Shown here piece by piece: positions 33,019 through 44,622 of a stretch of 64,000 nt of DNA (position 1 is the first letter of the stretch; each line of letters begins with the position of its first letter). The stretch lies in contig NZ_VJOK01000001.1 of NCBI RefSeq assembly GCF_013302895.1, positions 4,544,336 to 4,608,335 on the forward strand, written 5' to 3'. The notes under the pieces were generated by a model that saw nothing but the letters and a program-made list of their open reading frames with translations, made no database searches and was not told where the DNA came from. This DNA is from Streptomyces albus subsp. chlorinus (lineage in GTDB: Bacteria; Actinomycetota; Actinomycetes; Streptomycetales; Streptomycetaceae). The translations under genes and the position numbers were made by a program.

Positions 33019-33383
33019 GTCCAGGTTGCTCGGTTGAGTGCCGATGCTGCGCGCCTCCCGCCGGGAGGACCGGAAGCGAGTCCCAACGTATTCGTCGCCC
33101 CTCATCAGGGGCGGAAGTACGGGAATCTTCCGGGAAGCGTAGGAGGGGCTTCCAACCAGGCACCCGGTGGGTTTCTCCCCCGGCTTCCTCCTCAAACGGA
33201 ACGCTGCTTCCCTGCGGCTTCTCCGAGGAACCGTACGGCCTTCCGGCCGGTACGGCTCCGAGGGGTGCTCGTGCGGACACGTACGAGAAGGAAGCCGACA
33301 CGCCCGACCGCGTGGGTCGGCGGGTGAAGGGGCGGAGCCCATGGGTTCCAGAGCGTGACGAGAGACAGGACTACGAAGTAGCC

Positions 33384-33692
33384 ATGGCGGGACAGAAGAT
33401 CCGCATCAGGCTCAAGGCCTACGACCACGAGGTCATCGACAACTCGGCGAAGAAGATCGTCGAGACGGTGACCCGTACTGGCGCGTCGGTCGCCGGCCCG
33501 GTGCCGCTGCCCACAGAGAAGAACGTGTACTGCGTCATCAAGTCGCCGCACAAGTACAAGGACTCGCGCGAGCACTTCGAGATGCGCACCCACAAGCGTC
33601 TGATCGACATCCTCGACCCGACGCCCAAGACCGTTGACTCGCTGATGCGCCTGGACCTCCCGGCCGGCGTCGACATCGAGATCAAGCTCTGA
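33384..33692 (+). CDS. rpsJ: 30S ribosomal protein S10
   Basis: A 102-residue S10 (NusE): [19 protein letters not shown], the loop [30 protein letters not shown], and [13 protein letters not shown]. It acts in the 30S head and, with NusB, in antitermination. ATG 33384 gives normal length. It is the first gene of the S10 operon behind a leader of about 350 nt. Confidence 0.98.
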   Translation: MAGQKIRIRLKAYDHEVIDNSAKKIVETVTRTGASVAGPVPLPTEKNVYCVIKSPHKYKDSREHFEMRTHKRLIDILDPTPKTVDSLMRLDLPAGVDIEIKL

Positions 33693-33708
33693 GGGGTGCG
33701 GGAAGAAG

Positions 33709-34353
33709 ATGGCTAAGCAGATCAAGGGCGTCCTGGGCGAGAAGCTCGGCATGACCCAGGTCTGGGACGAGAACAACCGTGTCGTTCCCGTGACCGTCGT
33801 CAAGACCGGGCCGAACGTGGTGACCCAGGTCCGCACCGCAGACAGGGACGGCTACGAGGCCGTCCAGATCGCCTTCGGCGAGATCGACCCGCGCAAGGTG
33901 AACAAGCCCCTCAAGGGCCACTTCGCCAAGGCCGACGTCACCCCCCGCCGCCACCTGGTGGAGATCCGCACCGCCGACGCCTCCGAGTACACGCTCGGCC
34001 AGGAGCTGGGCGCGGACACCTTCGAGGCCGGCGTCAAGGTGGATGTGACCGGCAAGTCGAAGGGCAAGGGCTTCGCCGGCGGCATGAAGCGCCACGGCTT
34101 CCACGGCGGCAAGGCTTCGCACGGTGCCCACCGCGTGCACCGCAAGCCGGGCGCCATCGGTGGCTGCGCCACCCCGGGCCGTGTCTTCAAGGGCACCCGC
34201 ATGGCCGGCCGGATGGGCAACGAGCGGGTCACCACCCAGAACCTGACCGTCCACGCCGTTGACGCGGAGAAGGGCCTGCTGCTCATCAAGGGCGCAGTCC
34301 CCGGTCCGAACGGCGGCCTCGTCCTGGTCCGTACCGCGGCCAAGGGGGCCTGA
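33709..34353 (+). CDS. rplC: 50S ribosomal protein L3
   Basis: A 214-residue L3, an early assembly protein that reaches towards the peptidyl-transferase centre. Signatures are [37 protein letters not shown] and [22 protein letters not shown] 33709 follows GGGAAGAAG, 16 nt after rpsJ. Confidence 0.98.
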   Translation: MAKQIKGVLGEKLGMTQVWDENNRVVPVTVVKTGPNVVTQVRTADRDGYEAVQIAFGEIDPRKVNKPLKGHFAKADVTPRRHLVEIRTADASEYTLGQELGADTFEAGVKVDVTGKSKGKGFAGGMKRHGFHGGKASHGAHRVHRKPGAIGGCATPGRVFKGTRMAGRMGNERVTTQNLTVHAVDAEKGLLLIKGAVPGPNGGLVLVRTAAKGA

Positions 34354-34360
34354 GGAACCG

Positions 34361-35008
34361 ATGAGCACCATTGACATCCTTTCGCCGGCCGGCGAGAAGA
34401 CCGGGACCGTCGAGCTCCCCGCGGAGATCTTCGACGCGCAGGTCAGCGTTCCGCTGATCCACCAGGTCGTCGTCGCCCAGCTGGCCGCTGCCCGCCAGGG
34501 CACGCACAAGACCAAGACCCGCGGTGAGGTCCGCGGCGGCGGCAAGAAGCCGTACCGCCAGAAGGGCACCGGCCGCGCCCGTCAGGGTTCGGTCCGCGCT
34601 CCGCAGTTCGCCGGCGGTGGCGTCGTGCACGGCCCCGTGCCGCGCGACTACTCGCAGCGGACCCCGAAGAAGATGAAGGCCGCCGCGCTGCGCGGTGCCC
34701 TCTCCGACCGGGCCCGCCACGGCCGCGTCCACGTCGTGTCCGGCGTGGTCGACGGCGAGGTCTCCACCAAGGCGGCCAAGGCGCTGCTGGGCAAGGTCAG
34801 CGAGCGCAAGCACGTGCTGCTCGTCGCCGAGCGCAGTGACGAGCAGACCTGGCTGTCCGCCCGCAACCTGCCCCAGGTCCACATCCTGGAGCCGGGCCAG
34901 CTCAACACCTACGACGTGCTCGTCTCCGACGACGTGGTCTTCACCAAGGCCGCGCTGGAGTCCTTCGTTGCTGGCCCGAAGGCCCACACCGAAGGGAGCG
35001 ACGCCTGA
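34361..35008 (+). CDS. rplD: 50S ribosomal protein L4
   Basis: A 215-residue L4 lining the peptide exit tunnel. The long basic loop [20 protein letters not shown] with [12 protein letters not shown] is intact, with no macrolide-resistance-type deletion. The start [15 protein letters not shown] is at ATG 34361 after GAGGAACC, 7 nt downstream of rplC. In many bacteria L4 represses the S10 operon; the long leader here would allow that. Confidence 0.98.
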   Translation: MSTIDILSPAGEKTGTVELPAEIFDAQVSVPLIHQVVVAQLAAARQGTHKTKTRGEVRGGGKKPYRQKGTGRARQGSVRAPQFAGGGVVHGPVPRDYSQRTPKKMKAAALRGALSDRARHGRVHVVSGVVDGEVSTKAAKALLGKVSERKHVLLVAERSDEQTWLSARNLPQVHILEPGQLNTYDVLVSDDVVFTKAALESFVAGPKAHTEGSDA

Positions 35009-35430
35009 TGGCTACGCGACACCCGAGCATCGCCTCCAAGGCAGCGAAGGCCGCGAAGGCCGCCCGCGTCGCCAAGGCCGCCCGCCGGGCTGCCGAGGGC
35101 CCGGGCCCGATCGCGCCCGCCGACCCGAGCAAGGTCTTCTCGGACCCGCGCGACCTGCTGATCCGGCCGGTCGTCTCGGAGAAGAGCTACGCGCTGCTGG
35201 ACGAGAACAAGTACACGTTCATCGTCGACCCGCGTGCGAACAAGACCCAGATCAAGCAGGCCGTGGAAGAGGTCTTCTCGGTCAAGGTCGCCGGGGTCAA
35301 CACGATCAACCGTCAGGGCAAGCGCAAGCGCACCCGCACCGGTTACGGCAAGCGCGCCGACACCAAGCGCGCCATCGTGACCCTTGTCGAGGGCGACCGA
35401 ATCGACATCTTCGGCGGCCCGGCCTCCTGA
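35008..35430 (+). CDS. rplW: 50S ribosomal protein L23
   Basis: A 140-residue L23, docking site for signal recognition particle and trigger factor at the exit tunnel. The core (about 48-140: [39 protein letters not shown]) is standard. An Ala/Lys-rich extension of about 45 residues precedes it, a form I know from streptomycetes. The ATG overlaps the rplD stop (TGATG). Confidence 0.97.
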   Translation: MATRHPSIASKAAKAAKAARVAKAARRAAEGPGPIAPADPSKVFSDPRDLLIRPVVSEKSYALLDENKYTFIVDPRANKTQIKQAVEEVFSVKVAGVNTINRQGKRKRTRTGYGKRADTKRAIVTLVEGDRIDIFGGPAS

Positions 35431-35477
35431 CGGGGGCGGGGTTGTTCTGAAGTCCGGAACATTCCGAGGACTGAGAA

Positions 35478-36314
35478 ATGGGTATCCGCAAGTACAAGCC
35501 GACGACTCCTGGCCGTCGTGGCGCCAGCGTCGCCGACTTCGTCGAGATCACGCGGTCCACGCCGGAGAAGTCGCTGGTCCGCCCGCTGCACAGCAAGGGT
35601 GGCCGTAACAACGCCGGCCGTGTGACCGCCCGCCACCAGGGCGGTGGCCACAAGCGCGCCTACCGTGTCATCGACTTCCGTCGGCACGACAAGGACGGCG
35701 TGCCCGCGAAGGTCGCGCACATCGAGTACGACCCGAACCGCACCGCGCGCATCGCGCTGCTGCACTACGCGGACGGCGAGAAGCGCTACATCCTCGCCCC
35801 CCGCGGCGTCCAGCAGGGCGACCGGATCGAGAACGGCCAGGGCGCCGACATCAAGCCGGGCAACAACCTGCCGCTGCGCTTCATCCCGGTCGGTACGACG
35901 ATCCACGCTATCGAGCTGAAGCCGGGCGGCGGCGCCAAGTTCGCCCGCTCCGCCGGTGCTTCGGTGCAGCTGCTGGCGAAGGAGGGCCGCATGGCCCACC
36001 TCCGTATGCCCTCCGGCGAGATCCGGCTGGTCGACGTCCGCTGCCGCGCCACCGTCGGCGAGGTCGGCAACGCCGAGCAGTCGAACATCAACTGGGGCAA
36101 GGCCGGCCGCATGCGCTGGAAGGGCGTCCGCCCGACCGTCCGCGGTGTGGTCATGAACCCGATCGACCACCCGCACGGTGGTGGTGAGGGCCGTACCTCC
36201 GGTGGCCGCCACCCGGTCTCCCCGTGGGGTCAGAAGGAGGGCCGTACGCGCTCGCCGAAGAAGGCCAGCAACAAGTACATCGTCCGCCGCCGCAAGACGA
36301 ACAAGAAGCGCTAG
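35478..36314 (+). CDS. rplB: 50S ribosomal protein L2
   Basis: A 278-residue L2, required for subunit joining and peptidyl-transferase activity. Typical blocks: [20 protein letters not shown], the C-terminal [18 protein letters not shown] containing the key histidine, and [16 protein letters not shown] 35478 follows CGAGGACTGAG. The 47-bp gap from rplW shows no strong hairpin. Confidence 0.98.
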   Translation: MGIRKYKPTTPGRRGASVADFVEITRSTPEKSLVRPLHSKGGRNNAGRVTARHQGGGHKRAYRVIDFRRHDKDGVPAKVAHIEYDPNRTARIALLHYADGEKRYILAPRGVQQGDRIENGQGADIKPGNNLPLRFIPVGTTIHAIELKPGGGAKFARSAGASVQLLAKEGRMAHLRMPSGEIRLVDVRCRATVGEVGNAEQSNINWGKAGRMRWKGVRPTVRGVVMNPIDHPHGGGEGRTSGGRHPVSPWGQKEGRTRSPKKASNKYIVRRRKTNKKR

Positions 36315-36328
36315 GAGGCGGGTTTTAG

Positions 36329-36610
36329 ATGCCGCGCAGTCTCAAGAAGGGGCCCTTCGTCGACGACCACCTCGCCAAGAAGGTGGACGCGCAGAACGAA
36401 GCCGGCACCAAGAACGTCATCAAGACCTGGTCCCGCCGCTCGATGATCGTCCCGGCCATGCTGGGCCACACGATCGCGGTGCACGACGGCCGCAAGCACG
36501 TCCCGGTGTTCGTCACCGAGTCGATGGTCGGCCACAAGCTCGGCGAGTTCGCGCCGACCCGCACCTTCCGTGGCCACGTGAAGGAAGACCGCAAGTCGCG
36601 TCGCCGCTGA
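36329..36610 (+). CDS. rpsS: 30S ribosomal protein S19
   Basis: A 93-residue S19 of the 30S head. It begins [20 protein letters not shown] and contains [20 protein letters not shown] and [17 protein letters not shown] 36329 is preceded by AGGAGGCGGG, which overlaps the rplB stop region. Confidence 0.98.
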   Translation: MPRSLKKGPFVDDHLAKKVDAQNEAGTKNVIKTWSRRSMIVPAMLGHTIAVHDGRKHVPVFVTESMVGHKLGEFAPTRTFRGHVKEDRKSRRR

Positions 36611-36650
36611 GCGGGTGTGTTGACCAATGACTGACACCGAAGGGACAACC

Positions 36651-36998
36651 ATGGAAGCCAGGGCCTCCGCGCGCTACGTGCGCGTCACGCCCATGAAGGC
36701 CCGCCGGGTGGTGGACCTTGTCCGTGGCATGAACGCCACGGAGGCTCAGGCGGTCCTGCGTTTCGCCCCGCAGGCCGCGAGCGTGCCGGTGGGCAAGGTG
36801 CTGGACAGCGCCATTGCCAACGCCGCGCACAACTACGACCACACCGACGTCGACAGCCTCTACATCTCCGAGGCATACGTCGACGAGGGCCCGACCCTGA
36901 AGCGGTTCCGGCCGCGCGCGCAGGGCCGCGCCTACCGGATCCGTAAGCGGACGAGCCACATCACCGTGGTCGTGAGCAGCAAGGAAGGAACCCGGTAA
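36651..36998 (+). CDS. rplV: 50S ribosomal protein L22
   Basis: A 115-residue L22 whose beta-hairpin reaches the exit tunnel. The start is [20 protein letters not shown] at ATG 36651, with AGGGA upstream; an in-frame ATG at 36627 lacks a site. The C-terminal [19 protein letters not shown] hairpin region is normal. Confidence 0.98.
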   Translation: MEARASARYVRVTPMKARRVVDLVRGMNATEAQAVLRFAPQAASVPVGKVLDSAIANAAHNYDHTDVDSLYISEAYVDEGPTLKRFRPRAQGRAYRIRKRTSHITVVVSSKEGTR

Positions 36999-37834
36999 TG
37001 GGCCAGAAGGTAAACCCGCACGGGTTCCGGCTCGGCGTCACCACCGACTTCAAGTCGCGCTGGTATGCCGACAAGCTCTACAAGGACTACGTCAAGGAAG
37101 ACGTCGCCATCCGCCGCATGCTCACCCAGGGCATGGAGCGGGCCGGCATCTCCAAGGTGGAGATCGAGCGCACGCGTGACCGCGTCCGCGTCGACGTCCA
37201 CACCGCCCGCCCGGGCATCGTCATCGGCCGCCGCGGCGCCGAGGCCGACCGGCTGCGCGGCAACCTGGAGAAGCTGACCGGCAAGCAGATCCAGTTCAAC
37301 ATCCTCGAGGTGAAGAACCCCGAGACGGACGCGCAGCTCGTGGCCCAGGCGGTCGCCGAGCAGCTGTCCTCCCGGGTCTCCTTCCGCCGCGCCATGCGCA
37401 AGAGCATGCAGACGGCGATGAAGGCCGGTGCCAAGGGCATCAAGATCCAGTGCGGCGGCCGCCTCGGCGGTGCCGAGATGTCGCGCTCGGAGTTCTACCG
37501 CGAGGGTCGCGTGCCGCTGCACACCCTGCGCGCCAACGTCGACTACGGCTTCTTCGAGGCCCGGACGACCTTCGGCCGCATCGGTGTGAAGGTGTGGATC
37601 TACAAGGGCGACGTCAAGAACATCGCTGAGGTGCGCGCCGAGAACGCCGCGGCCCGTGCGGGCAACCGCCCGTCGCGTGGCGGCAACGACCGTCCCCGTG
37701 GCCGGGGCGGCGAGCGTCGTGGCCGCAAGCCGCAGCAGCAGGGCGGCCAGGGCGGCGCCGAGGCTCCCAAGGCGGAGTCCGTCGCGCCCGCCGGTGCTGC
37801 TGCCGAGCCGAGCGCTTCTGGAAAGGAGAGCTGA
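36998..37834 (+). CDS. rpsC: 30S ribosomal protein S3
   Basis: A 278-residue S3 forming part of the mRNA entry helicase. It has [20 protein letters not shown], the KH domain [17 protein letters not shown] and [19 protein letters not shown]-terminal Arg/Gly/Gln-rich tail of about 55 residues is longer than in E. coli and usual for streptomycetes. Its ATG overlaps the rplV stop (TAATG). Confidence 0.98.
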   Translation: MGQKVNPHGFRLGVTTDFKSRWYADKLYKDYVKEDVAIRRMLTQGMERAGISKVEIERTRDRVRVDVHTARPGIVIGRRGAEADRLRGNLEKLTGKQIQFNILEVKNPETDAQLVAQAVAEQLSSRVSFRRAMRKSMQTAMKAGAKGIKIQCGGRLGGAEMSRSEFYREGRVPLHTLRANVDYGFFEARTTFGRIGVKVWIYKGDVKNIAEVRAENAAARAGNRPSRGGNDRPRGRGGERRGRKPQQQGGQGGAEAPKAESVAPAGAAAEPSASGKES

Positions 37835-37837
37835 CCC

Positions 37838-38257
37838 ATGCTGATCCCGCGCAGGGTCAAGCACCGTAAGCAGCACCACCCGAAGCGCACGGGTATGGCC
37901 AAGGGTGGTACCGAGGTCGCCTTCGGCGAGTACGGGATCCAGGCCGTCACCGGCGCCTATGTGACCAACCGGCAGATCGAGGCAGCTCGTATCTCCATGA
38001 CGCGTCACATCAAGCGCGGTGGCAAGGTGTGGATCAACATCTACCCGGACCGCCCGCTGACCAAGAAGCCCGCCGAGACCCGCATGGGTTCCGGTAAGGG
38101 TTCGCCGGAGTGGTGGGTCGCGAACGTCAAGCCGGGGCGCGTGATGTTCGAGCTGTCCTACCCGAACGAGAAGATTGCTCGTGAGGCGCTCACCCGCGCT
38201 GCTCACAAGCTTCCGATGAAGTGCCGCATCGTGCGGCGCGAGGCAGGTGACGCGTGA
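37838..38257 (+). CDS. rplP: 50S ribosomal protein L16
   Basis: A 139-residue L16 near the A-site tRNA. Sequence blocks: [60 protein letters not shown]. The conserved Arg in RMGSGKG, hydroxylated in some bacteria, is present. It starts 3 nt after rpsC, with GGAAAGGAG inside the rpsC end. Confidence 0.98.
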   Translation: MLIPRRVKHRKQHHPKRTGMAKGGTEVAFGEYGIQAVTGAYVTNRQIEAARISMTRHIKRGGKVWINIYPDRPLTKKPAETRMGSGKGSPEWWVANVKPGRVMFELSYPNEKIAREALTRAAHKLPMKCRIVRREAGDA

Positions 38258-38481
38258 TGGCGGCCGGAACCAAGGCGTCCGAGCTGCGCGAGCTGGGCGA
38301 CGAGGAGCTTGTCTCCAAGCTCCGCGAAGCCAAGGAAGAGCTGTTCAACCTCCGCTTCCAGGCGGCGACCGGGCAGCTCGAGAACCACGGCCGGCTCAAG
38401 GCCGTCCGCAAGGACATCGCCCGGATCTACACCCTGATGCGTGAGCGCGAGCTGGGCATCGAGACGGTGGAGAGCGCCTGA
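38257..38481 (+). CDS. rpmC: 50S ribosomal protein L29
   Basis: A 74-residue, two-helix L29 near the exit tunnel: [20 protein letters not shown] and [21 protein letters not shown] 38257 overlaps the rplP stop; a GTG at 38254 is less likely because it adds one residue beyond family length. Confidence 0.97.
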   Translation: MAAGTKASELRELGDEELVSKLREAKEELFNLRFQAATGQLENHGRLKAVRKDIARIYTLMRERELGIETVESA

Positions 38482-38765
38482 TGAGCGAGACGAACGTGAC
38501 TGAGAACAAGACGCAGCGCGGCTTCCGCAAGACCCGCGAGGGCCTGGTCGTCAGCGACAAGATGGACAAGACCGTCGTCGTCGCTGTCGAGGACCGCGTC
38601 AAGCACGCGCTGTACGGCAAGGTCATCCGCCGTACCAACAAGCTCAAGGCGCACGACGAGCAGAACGCTGCCGGTGTCGGCGACCGCGTCCTCCTGATGG
38701 AGACCCGGCCGCTGTCCGCCACCAAGCGCTGGCGCATCGTCGAGATCCTCGAGAAGGCCAAGTAA
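38481..38765 (+). CDS. rpsQ: 30S ribosomal protein S17
   Basis: A 94-residue S17 binding the 5' domain of 16S r[42 protein letters not shown] and [20 protein letters not shown] are family blocks. ATG overlaps the rpmC stop (TGATG). It is the last gene before two hairpins. Confidence 0.98.
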   Translation: MSETNVTENKTQRGFRKTREGLVVSDKMDKTVVVAVEDRVKHALYGKVIRRTNKLKAHDEQNAAGVGDRVLLMETRPLSATKRWRIVEILEKAK

Positions 38766-38767
38766 CT

Positions 38768-38843
38768 CCTTGAAGCCCACCCGGGCTTCAAGGTTCGTTC
38801 CGCCAGGCTCGGCAGGGGCCGCCCGCTGAGGGAGCCCCTGCCG
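38768..38843 (+). terminator. Two hairpins between rpsQ and rplN
   Basis: An 11-bp perfect stem (38768-38778 with 38783-38793, loop ACCC) followed by a 10-bp stem CGGCAGGGGC/GCCCCTGCCG (38810-38819 with 38834-38843). They mark the S10/spc operon boundary; no -35/-10 pair of good quality follows, so partial read-through is likely. Confidence 0.7.
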
Positions 38844-38871
38844 GGAACCGGCAGACATACAGGAGATAGAC

Positions 38872-39240
38872 GTGATCCAGCAGGAGTCCCGGCTTCGCGT
38901 CGCCGACAACACGGGTGCCAAGGAGATCCTCACCATCCGTGTTCTCGGTGGCTCGGGCCGGCGCTACGCGGGCATCGGTGACGTCATTGTCGCTACCGTC
39001 AAGGACGCGATCCCGGGCGGGAACGTGAAGAAGGGCGACATCGTCAAGGCCGTCATCGTGCGCACCGTCAAGGAGCGCCGCCGCCCGGACGGTTCGTACA
39101 TCCGGTTCGACGAGAACGCCGCCGTCATCCTCAAGAACGACGGTGACCCTCGCGGCACCCGTATCTTCGGTCCGGTGGGCCGCGAGCTGCGCGAGAAGAA
39201 GTTCATGAAGATCATCTCGCTCGCGCCGGAGGTGCTGTGA
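38872..39240 (+). CDS. rplN: 50S ribosomal protein L14
   Basis: A 122-residue L14 at the subunit interface: [39 protein letters not shown] and [20 protein letters not shown]. The GTG at 38872 follows ACAGGAGATAGAC. It opens the spc gene order. Confidence 0.98.
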   Translation: MIQQESRLRVADNTGAKEILTIRVLGGSGRRYAGIGDVIVATVKDAIPGGNVKKGDIVKAVIVRTVKERRRPDGSYIRFDENAAVILKNDGDPRGTRIFGPVGRELREKKFMKIISLAPEVL

Positions 39241-39242
39241 CC

Positions 39243-39566
39243 ATGAAGATCAAGAAGGGCGACCTGGTTCAGGTCATCACCGGCAAGGACAAGGGCAAGC
39301 AGGGCAAGGTCATCAAGGCCATGCCGCGCGAGGACCGCGTCCTGGTCGAGGGTGTCAACCGGGTCAAGAAGCACACCAAGGCCGGTCAGACGGCTCGCGG
39401 TTCGAAGACCGGCGGCATCGTGACGACCGAGGCCCCGATCCATGTCAGCAATGTGCAGCTGGTCGTGGAGAAGGACGGCAAGAAGGTCACCACCCGCGTC
39501 GGGTACCGCTTCGACGAGGACGGCAACAAGATCCGCGTTGCCAAGCGGACCGGTGAGGACATCTGA
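39243..39566 (+). CDS. rplX: 50S ribosomal protein L24
   Basis: A 107-residue L24, an assembly initiator with a KOW fold ([20 protein letters not shown]). ATG 39243 is chosen over GTG 39237 because GGAGGTG is about 9 nt away and the family begins MKIKKGD. It lies 2 nt after rplN. Confidence 0.97.
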   Translation: MKIKKGDLVQVITGKDKGKQGKVIKAMPREDRVLVEGVNRVKKHTKAGQTARGSKTGGIVTTEAPIHVSNVQLVVEKDGKKVTTRVGYRFDEDGNKIRVAKRTGEDI

Positions 39567-40129
39567 TGACTGCCACCACCACTCAGGCCCCCCGCCTGAA
39601 GCAGCGCTACCGGGAAGAGATCCAGGGGAAGCTCCAGGAGGAGTTCTCCTACGACAACGTCATGCGGATCCCCGGTCTGACCAAGATCGTGGTCAACATG
39701 GGTGTGGGCGACGCCGCCCGCGACTCCAAGCTGATCGAGGGTGCCATCAAGGACCTCGCCACGATCACCGGCCAGAAGCCGGCCGTCACCAAGGCCCGCA
39801 AGTCCATCGCGCAGTTCAAGCTGCGCGAGGGTCAGCCGATCGGCGCCCACGTGACGCTGCGCGGCGACCGGATGTGGGAGTTCCTGGACCGCCTGCTGTC
39901 CCTCGCGCTGCCGCGCATCCGCGACTTCCGCGGTCTGTCGCCCAAGCAGTTCGACGGACGGGGCAACTACACCTTCGGTCTCACGGAGCAGGTCATGTTC
40001 CACGAGATCGACCAGGACAAGATCGACCGGGTCCGGGGCATGGACATCACCGTGGTCACCACGGCGACCAACGACGACGAGGGCCGCGCCCTGCTTCGTC
40101 ACCTCGGCTTCCCGTTCAAGGAGAACTGA
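39566..40129 (+). CDS. rplE: 50S ribosomal protein L5
   Basis: A 187-residue L5 binding 5S rRNA. Family blocks include [38 protein letters not shown] and [18 protein letters not shown]. The ATG overlaps the rplX stop (TGATG). Confidence 0.98.
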   Translation: MTATTTQAPRLKQRYREEIQGKLQEEFSYDNVMRIPGLTKIVVNMGVGDAARDSKLIEGAIKDLATITGQKPAVTKARKSIAQFKLREGQPIGAHVTLRGDRMWEFLDRLLSLALPRIRDFRGLSPKQFDGRGNYTFGLTEQVMFHEIDQDKIDRVRGMDITVVTTATNDDEGRALLRHLGFPFKEN

Positions 40130-40131
40130 CC

Positions 40132-40317
40132 ATGGCGAAGAAGGCTCTGATCTCCAAGGCCAGCCGCAAGCCGAAGTTCTCGGTGCGTGCCTACACGCGC
40201 TGCCAGCGCTGCGGCCGTCCCCACTCCGTCTACCGCAAGTTCGGCCTGTGCCGCGTGTGCCTTCGTGAGATGGCGCACCGTGGCGAGCTGCCGGGCGTGA
40301 CCAAGAGCTCCTGGTAA
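40132..40317 (+). CDS. rpsN: 30S ribosomal protein S14, type Z (zinc form)
   Basis: A 61-residue S14 of the short zinc-binding class, with Cys-Gln-Arg-Cys and Cys-Arg-Val-Cys pairs ([20 protein letters not shown]). Streptomycetes often also carry a longer zinc-free paralogue elsewhere that replaces it under zinc starvation. It begins 2 nt after rplE. Confidence 0.97.
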   Translation: MAKKALISKASRKPKFSVRAYTRCQRCGRPHSVYRKFGLCRVCLREMAHRGELPGVTKSSW

Positions 40318-40482
40318 CCCTTATCGAGGGAGTCCGGGATCTCTCGGTAAGCTGAAAAGTCGCTTACTACGCCGTAGGTCCCCCGCGACGCACCCGTCCC
40401 GTCGTCGGCCATCAGGCCGGCGGACGGGGAGAGGGACGACGCATACAGGGAAACCCCGGCGAGAGAGGCCGAAGGCCATCAC

Positions 40483-40881
40483 ATGACCATGACCGATCCG
40501 ATCGCAGACATGCTCACGCGTCTGCGGAACGCGAACTCGGCGTACCACGACACCGTGGAGATGCCGCACAGCAAGATCAAGTCGCACATCGCGGAGATCC
40601 TCCAGCAGGAGGGCTACATCACCGGCTGGAGGACCGAGGACGCCAAGGTCGGCAAGAACCTCGTCCTCGAGCTGAAGTTCGGCCCGAACCGCGAGCGCTC
40701 GATCGCCGGCATCAAGCGGATCTCGAAGCCGGGTCTGCGGGTCTACGCAAAGTCCACCAACCTGCCGAAGGTGCTCGGCGGCCTCGGCGTGGCGATCATC
40801 TCCACGTCGCACGGTCTGCTCACCGACAAGCAGGCGCAGAAGAAGGGCGTGGGCGGGGAAGTCCTCGCCTACGTCTGGTAA
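40483..40881 (+). CDS. rpsH: 30S ribosomal protein S8
   Basis: A 132-residue S8 that organises the 16S central domain and in E. coli represses the spc operon. Blocks: [54 protein letters not shown]. The ATG at 40483 follows GAAGG. The 165-bp gap before it holds a hairpin (CCCGTCC/GGACGGG near 40405-40430), so the spc transcript may be segmented here. Confidence 0.98.
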   Translation: MTMTDPIADMLTRLRNANSAYHDTVEMPHSKIKSHIAEILQQEGYITGWRTEDAKVGKNLVLELKFGPNRERSIAGIKRISKPGLRVYAKSTNLPKVLGGLGVAIISTSHGLLTDKQAQKKGVGGEVLAYVW

Positions 40882-40904
40882 CGGAAGGGAACGGAGGTAA
40901 AGCA

Positions 40905-41444
40905 ATGTCGCGTATCGGCAAGCTCCCCATCCAGGTTCCCGCCGGTGTGGACGTCACCATCGATGGCCAGACGGTCGCGGTGAAGGGCCCCAAGGGTTCC
41001 CTTTCGCACACCGTTGCCGCGCCCATCGAGATCGCCAAGGGCGAGGACGGCGTTCTCGTCGTCTCCCGCCCCAACGACGAGAGCCGGAACAAGGCCCTGC
41101 ACGGTCTGTCCCGCACGCTGGTGGCGAACATGATCACTGGCGTGACCCAGGGATTCAGCAAGGACCTCGAGATCAGCGGTGTCGGCTACCGCGTCCAGGC
41201 CAAGGGCTCCAACCTGGAGTTCTCCCTGGGCTACAGCCACCCGATCCTGGTGGAGGCCCCCGAGGGCATCTCCTTCAAGGTCGAGTCCCCGACCAAGTTC
41301 ACGGTCGAGGGCATCGACAAGCAGCGGGTCGGCGAGGTCGCCGCGAAGATCCGCAAGCTGCGGAGGCCCGACCCCTACAAGGCCAAGGGCGTGAAGTACG
41401 CGGGCGAGGTCATCCGCCGCAAGGTCGGAAAGGCTGGTAAGTAA
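40905..41444 (+). CDS. rplF: 50S ribosomal protein L6
   Basis: A 179-residue L6 near the sarcin-ricin loop, composed of two similar domains. [20 protein letters not shown] and [20 protein letters not shown] are diagnostic. ATG follows ACGGAGGTAAAGC. The gene is 23 nt after rpsH and 3 nt before rplR. Confidence 0.98.
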   Translation: MSRIGKLPIQVPAGVDVTIDGQTVAVKGPKGSLSHTVAAPIEIAKGEDGVLVVSRPNDESRNKALHGLSRTLVANMITGVTQGFSKDLEISGVGYRVQAKGSNLEFSLGYSHPILVEAPEGISFKVESPTKFTVEGIDKQRVGEVAAKIRKLRRPDPYKAKGVKYAGEVIRRKVGKAGK

Positions 41445-41447
41445 GCC

Positions 41448-41831
41448 ATGGCATACGGCGTGAAGATCGCTAAGGGCGACGCCTACAAGCGCGCCGCCGC
41501 CAAGCGCCGTCACATCCGCATCCGCAAGAAGGTCTCGGGCACCCCCGAGCGCCCCCGTCTTGTGGTGACGCGCACCAACCGCGGCATCACCGCCCAGGTG
41601 ATCGACGACACCGTCGGCCACACGCTGGCCTCGGCGTCCCACCTGGACAGCTCCGTGCGCGGTGGCGAGGGCGACAAGAGCGCGCAGGCCCAGCGGGTCG
41701 GCGCCCTGGTCGCCGAGCGAGCCAAGGCCGCGGGCATCGAGGCTGTCGTGTTCGACCGCGGTGGCAACAAGTACGCAGGGCGGATTGCCGCTCTGGCCGA
41801 CGCCGCCCGCGAGGCCGGGCTCAAGTTCTGA
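41448..41831 (+). CDS. rplR: 50S ribosomal protein L18
   Basis: A 127-residue L18 that binds 5S rRNA with L5 and L25-type proteins. [34 protein letters not shown] and [19 protein letters not shown] are family blocks. ATG 41448 is 3 nt after rplF. Confidence 0.98.
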   Translation: MAYGVKIAKGDAYKRAAAKRRHIRIRKKVSGTPERPRLVVTRTNRGITAQVIDDTVGHTLASASHLDSSVRGGEGDKSAQAQRVGALVAERAKAAGIEAVVFDRGGNKYAGRIAALADAAREAGLKF

Positions 41832-41874
41832 GAACGGTCCTGCAAGCGGACGTTAAACGAGAGAGGTAATTCCA

Positions 41875-42476
<602 letters not shown>

Positions 42477-42477
<1 letters not shown>

Positions 42478-42659
42478 TGGCTCGCCTGAAGATCACGCAG
42501 ACCCGTTCCGTCATCGGGACCAAGCAGAACCACCGTGACACGCTGCGGACCCTGGGTCTCAAGCGCGTCAACGATGTGACCGTCCGCGAGGACAGCGCCG
42601 TCGTGCGCGGTCAGGTGCACACCGTGCGCCACCTCGTGACGGTCGAGGAGGTCGACTGA
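42477..42659 (+). CDS. rpmD: 50S ribosomal protein L30
   Basis: A 60-residue L30: [20 protein letters not shown] and [20 protein letters not shown]. The ATG overlaps the rpsE stop (TAATG). Found in this position in most actinobacteria. Confidence 0.97.
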
Positions 42660-42660
42660 G

Positions 42661-43122
42661 ATGGCTGAGTCCTCGGCCAACCCCCTGAAGGTCCACAACC
42701 TCCGTCCGGCCCCGGGCGCCAAGACCGCCAAGACCCGTGTGGGTCGCGGTGAGGCCTCCAAGGGCAAGACGGCCGGCCGTGGCACCAAGGGCACCAAGGC
42801 CCGGTACCAGGTTCCGGAGCGCTTCGAGGGCGGGCAGATGCCGCTGCACATGCGGCTGCCCAAGCTGAAGGGCTTCAACAACCCGGCGCACAAGCAGTTC
42901 CAGGTGGTGAACCTGGACAAGCTGGCCGCGCTCTACCCCGAGGGTGGCGAGGTCACGGTGGCCGACCTGGTCGCCAAGGGCGCTGTGCGCAAGAACGAGC
43001 TGGTCAAGGTGCTCGGCTCCGGTGACATCTCGGTGGCGCTGACGGTGACCGTCGACAAGGTCTCCGGCTCCGCCAAGGAGAAGATCACCGCCGCCGGCGG
43101 CACCGTCACCGAACTCCTCTGA
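42661..43122 (+). CDS. rplO: 50S ribosomal protein L15
   Basis: A 153-residue L15, a late assembly protein. A long basic N-terminal arm ([20 protein letters not shown]) leads to [20 protein letters not shown]. It starts 1 nt after rpmD and ends before a terminator-like hairpin that separates it from secY. Confidence 0.98.
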   Translation: MAESSANPLKVHNLRPAPGAKTAKTRVGRGEASKGKTAGRGTKGTKARYQVPERFEGGQMPLHMRLPKLKGFNNPAHKQFQVVNLDKLAALYPEGGEVTVADLVAKGAVRKNELVKVLGSGDISVALTVTVDKVSGSAKEKITAAGGTVTELL

Positions 43123-43146
43123 GTTCGTTGGCCAGGTGAACGACAG

Positions 43147-43177
43147 GCCGGGGATGTCCCAATGGGGCATCCCCGGC
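43147..43177 (+). terminator. Hairpin between rplO and secY
   Basis: A 14-bp stem (43147-43160 with 43164-43177, one G-T pair, loop AAT). It implies that secY is at least partly transcribed from its own promoter; a weak candidate is TTTCTA-N17-TAAGGT at 43200-43228. Confidence 0.75.
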
Positions 43178-43308
43178 TGGTCGTTTGCCCGGTTGGTCGT
43201 TTCTAGGTGGTGGAGTCGCCGGTAAGGTGGCATCCACTGTTGATATCTGTCGAACCTCAAGACCGTCACCTCTCGCGCCAGTAGACCGCGGGGGGCGCAG
43301 GAGGCACC

Positions 43309-44622
43309 GTGCTCACCGCGTTCGCCCGGGCGTTCCAGACGCCCGACCTGCGCAAGAAGCTGCTCTTCACGCTCGGCATCATGGTGCTCTTCCGTATCGG
43401 AGCGCACGTCCCGGTGCCGGGCGTCAGCTATGAGAACGTCCAAGCCTGTATGGACGAGGCCAAGGGCGCGCAGGGCCTCTTCGGCCTGGTCAACATGTTC
43501 AGCGGCGGCGCGCTGCTCCAGATCACCATCTTCGCGCTCGGGATCATGCCGTACATCACGGCGAGCATCATCCTGCAGCTGCTGGTCGTGGTCATTCCGC
43601 GACTGGAGGCGCTGAAGAAGGAGGGGCAGGCCGGACAGGCGAAGATCACCCAGTACACGCGCTATCTGACCGTCGCGCTCGCGATCCTCCAGGCCACCGG
43701 CCTGGTCGCCACCGCACGCAGCGGCACCCTCTTCCAGAACTGCAGCGTCGCCAGCCAGATCATCCCCGACCAGTCGATCTTCAAGACCATCGTGATGGTC
43801 ATCACCATGACCGCCGGCACCTGTCTGATCATGTGGCTCGGTGAGCTGATCACCGACCGCGGCATCGGCAACGGCATGTCCATCCTGATGTTCGTCTCCA
43901 TCGCGGCTGGTTTCCCCGGTGCGCTGTGGGCCATCAAGAAGCAGGGCAAGCTGGCCGACGGCTGGATCGAGTTCGGCGCCGTGATCGTCTGCGGCCTGGC
44001 GATGGTCGCCCTCGTGGTCTTCGTGGAGCAGGCACAGCGCCGTATTCCGGTGCAGTACGCGAAGCGGATGATCGGACGCCGGAGTTACGGCGGAACCTCG
44101 ACCTACATTCCGCTGAAGGTCAACCAGGCGGGTGTGATTCCCGTCATCTTCGCGTCGTCGCTGCTCTACATTCCGGCGCTGATCGTGCAGTTCAGCGGCT
44201 CGCAAGCGGGCTGGGCGCAGTGGATTCAGGCGCATTTCGTCAAGGGTGACCACCCTCTCTACATCGCGACCTATTTCCTGCTGATCGTCTTCTTCGCCTT
44301 CTTCTATGTGGCCATCTCCTTCAACCCCGAAGAAGTGGCCGACAACATGAAGAAGTATGGTGGCTTCATCCCGGGCATCCGGGCTGGTCGTCCCACCGCG
44401 GAGTACCTGAGCTACGTGCTGAACCGCATCACGTGGCCCGGCTCTCTGTACCTGGGTCTGATCGCACTGGTGCCGACCGTCGCGCTGATCATGTTCAACG
44501 CCAACCAGAACTTCCCGTTCGGCGGAACGAGCATCCTGATCATCGTGGGCGTCGGTCTCGAGACCGTGAAGCAGATCGAGAGCCAGCTTCAGCAGCGCCA
44601 TTACGAAGGGTTCCTCCGCTGA
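43309..44622 (+). CDS. secY: Preprotein translocase subunit SecY
   Basis: A 437-residue, ten-span SecY channel protein. Diagnostic segments are [17 protein letters not shown] in the first periplasmic loop, [34 protein letters not shown], and QGYEGFLR-like end [10 protein letters not shown]. The GTG start is preceded by AGGAGGCACC. It works with SecE (4096) and SecA. The stop overlaps the adk start (TGATG). Confidence 0.98.
   Translation: MLTAFARAFQTPDLRKKLLFTLGIMVLFRIGAHVPVPGVSYENVQACMDEAKGAQGLFGLVNMFSGGALLQITIFALGIMPYITASIILQLLVVVIPRLEALKKEGQAGQAKITQYTRYLTVALAILQATGLVATARSGTLFQNCSVASQIIPDQSIFKTIVMVITMTAGTCLIMWLGELITDRGIGNGMSILMFVSIAAGFPGALWAIKKQGKLADGWIEFGAVIVCGLAMVALVVFVEQAQRRIPVQYAKRMIGRRSYGGTSTYIPLKVNQAGVIPVIFASSLLYIPALIVQFSGSQAGWAQWIQAHFVKGDHPLYIATYFLLIVFFAFFYVAISFNPEEVADNMKKYGGFIPGIRAGRPTAEYLSYVLNRITWPGSLYLGLIALVPTVALIMFNANQNFPFGGTSILIIVGVGLETVKQIESQLQQRHYEGFLR

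Larger units (their letters stand above)
32818..33383 (+). other. Gene-free 566 bp: toxin-operon promoter region and S10-operon promoter and leader
   Basis: No coding region is supported here. The left part carries the palindrome at 32874. A perfect palindrome at 32983-33006 overlaps a likely promoter. From about 33025 to 33383 a long untranslated leader precedes rpsJ with hairpins CCTCCC/GGGAGG (33054-33068) and a 10-bp stem with one bulge at 33231-33255. The leader may mediate L4-type feedback by analogy with other bacteria. Confidence 0.6.
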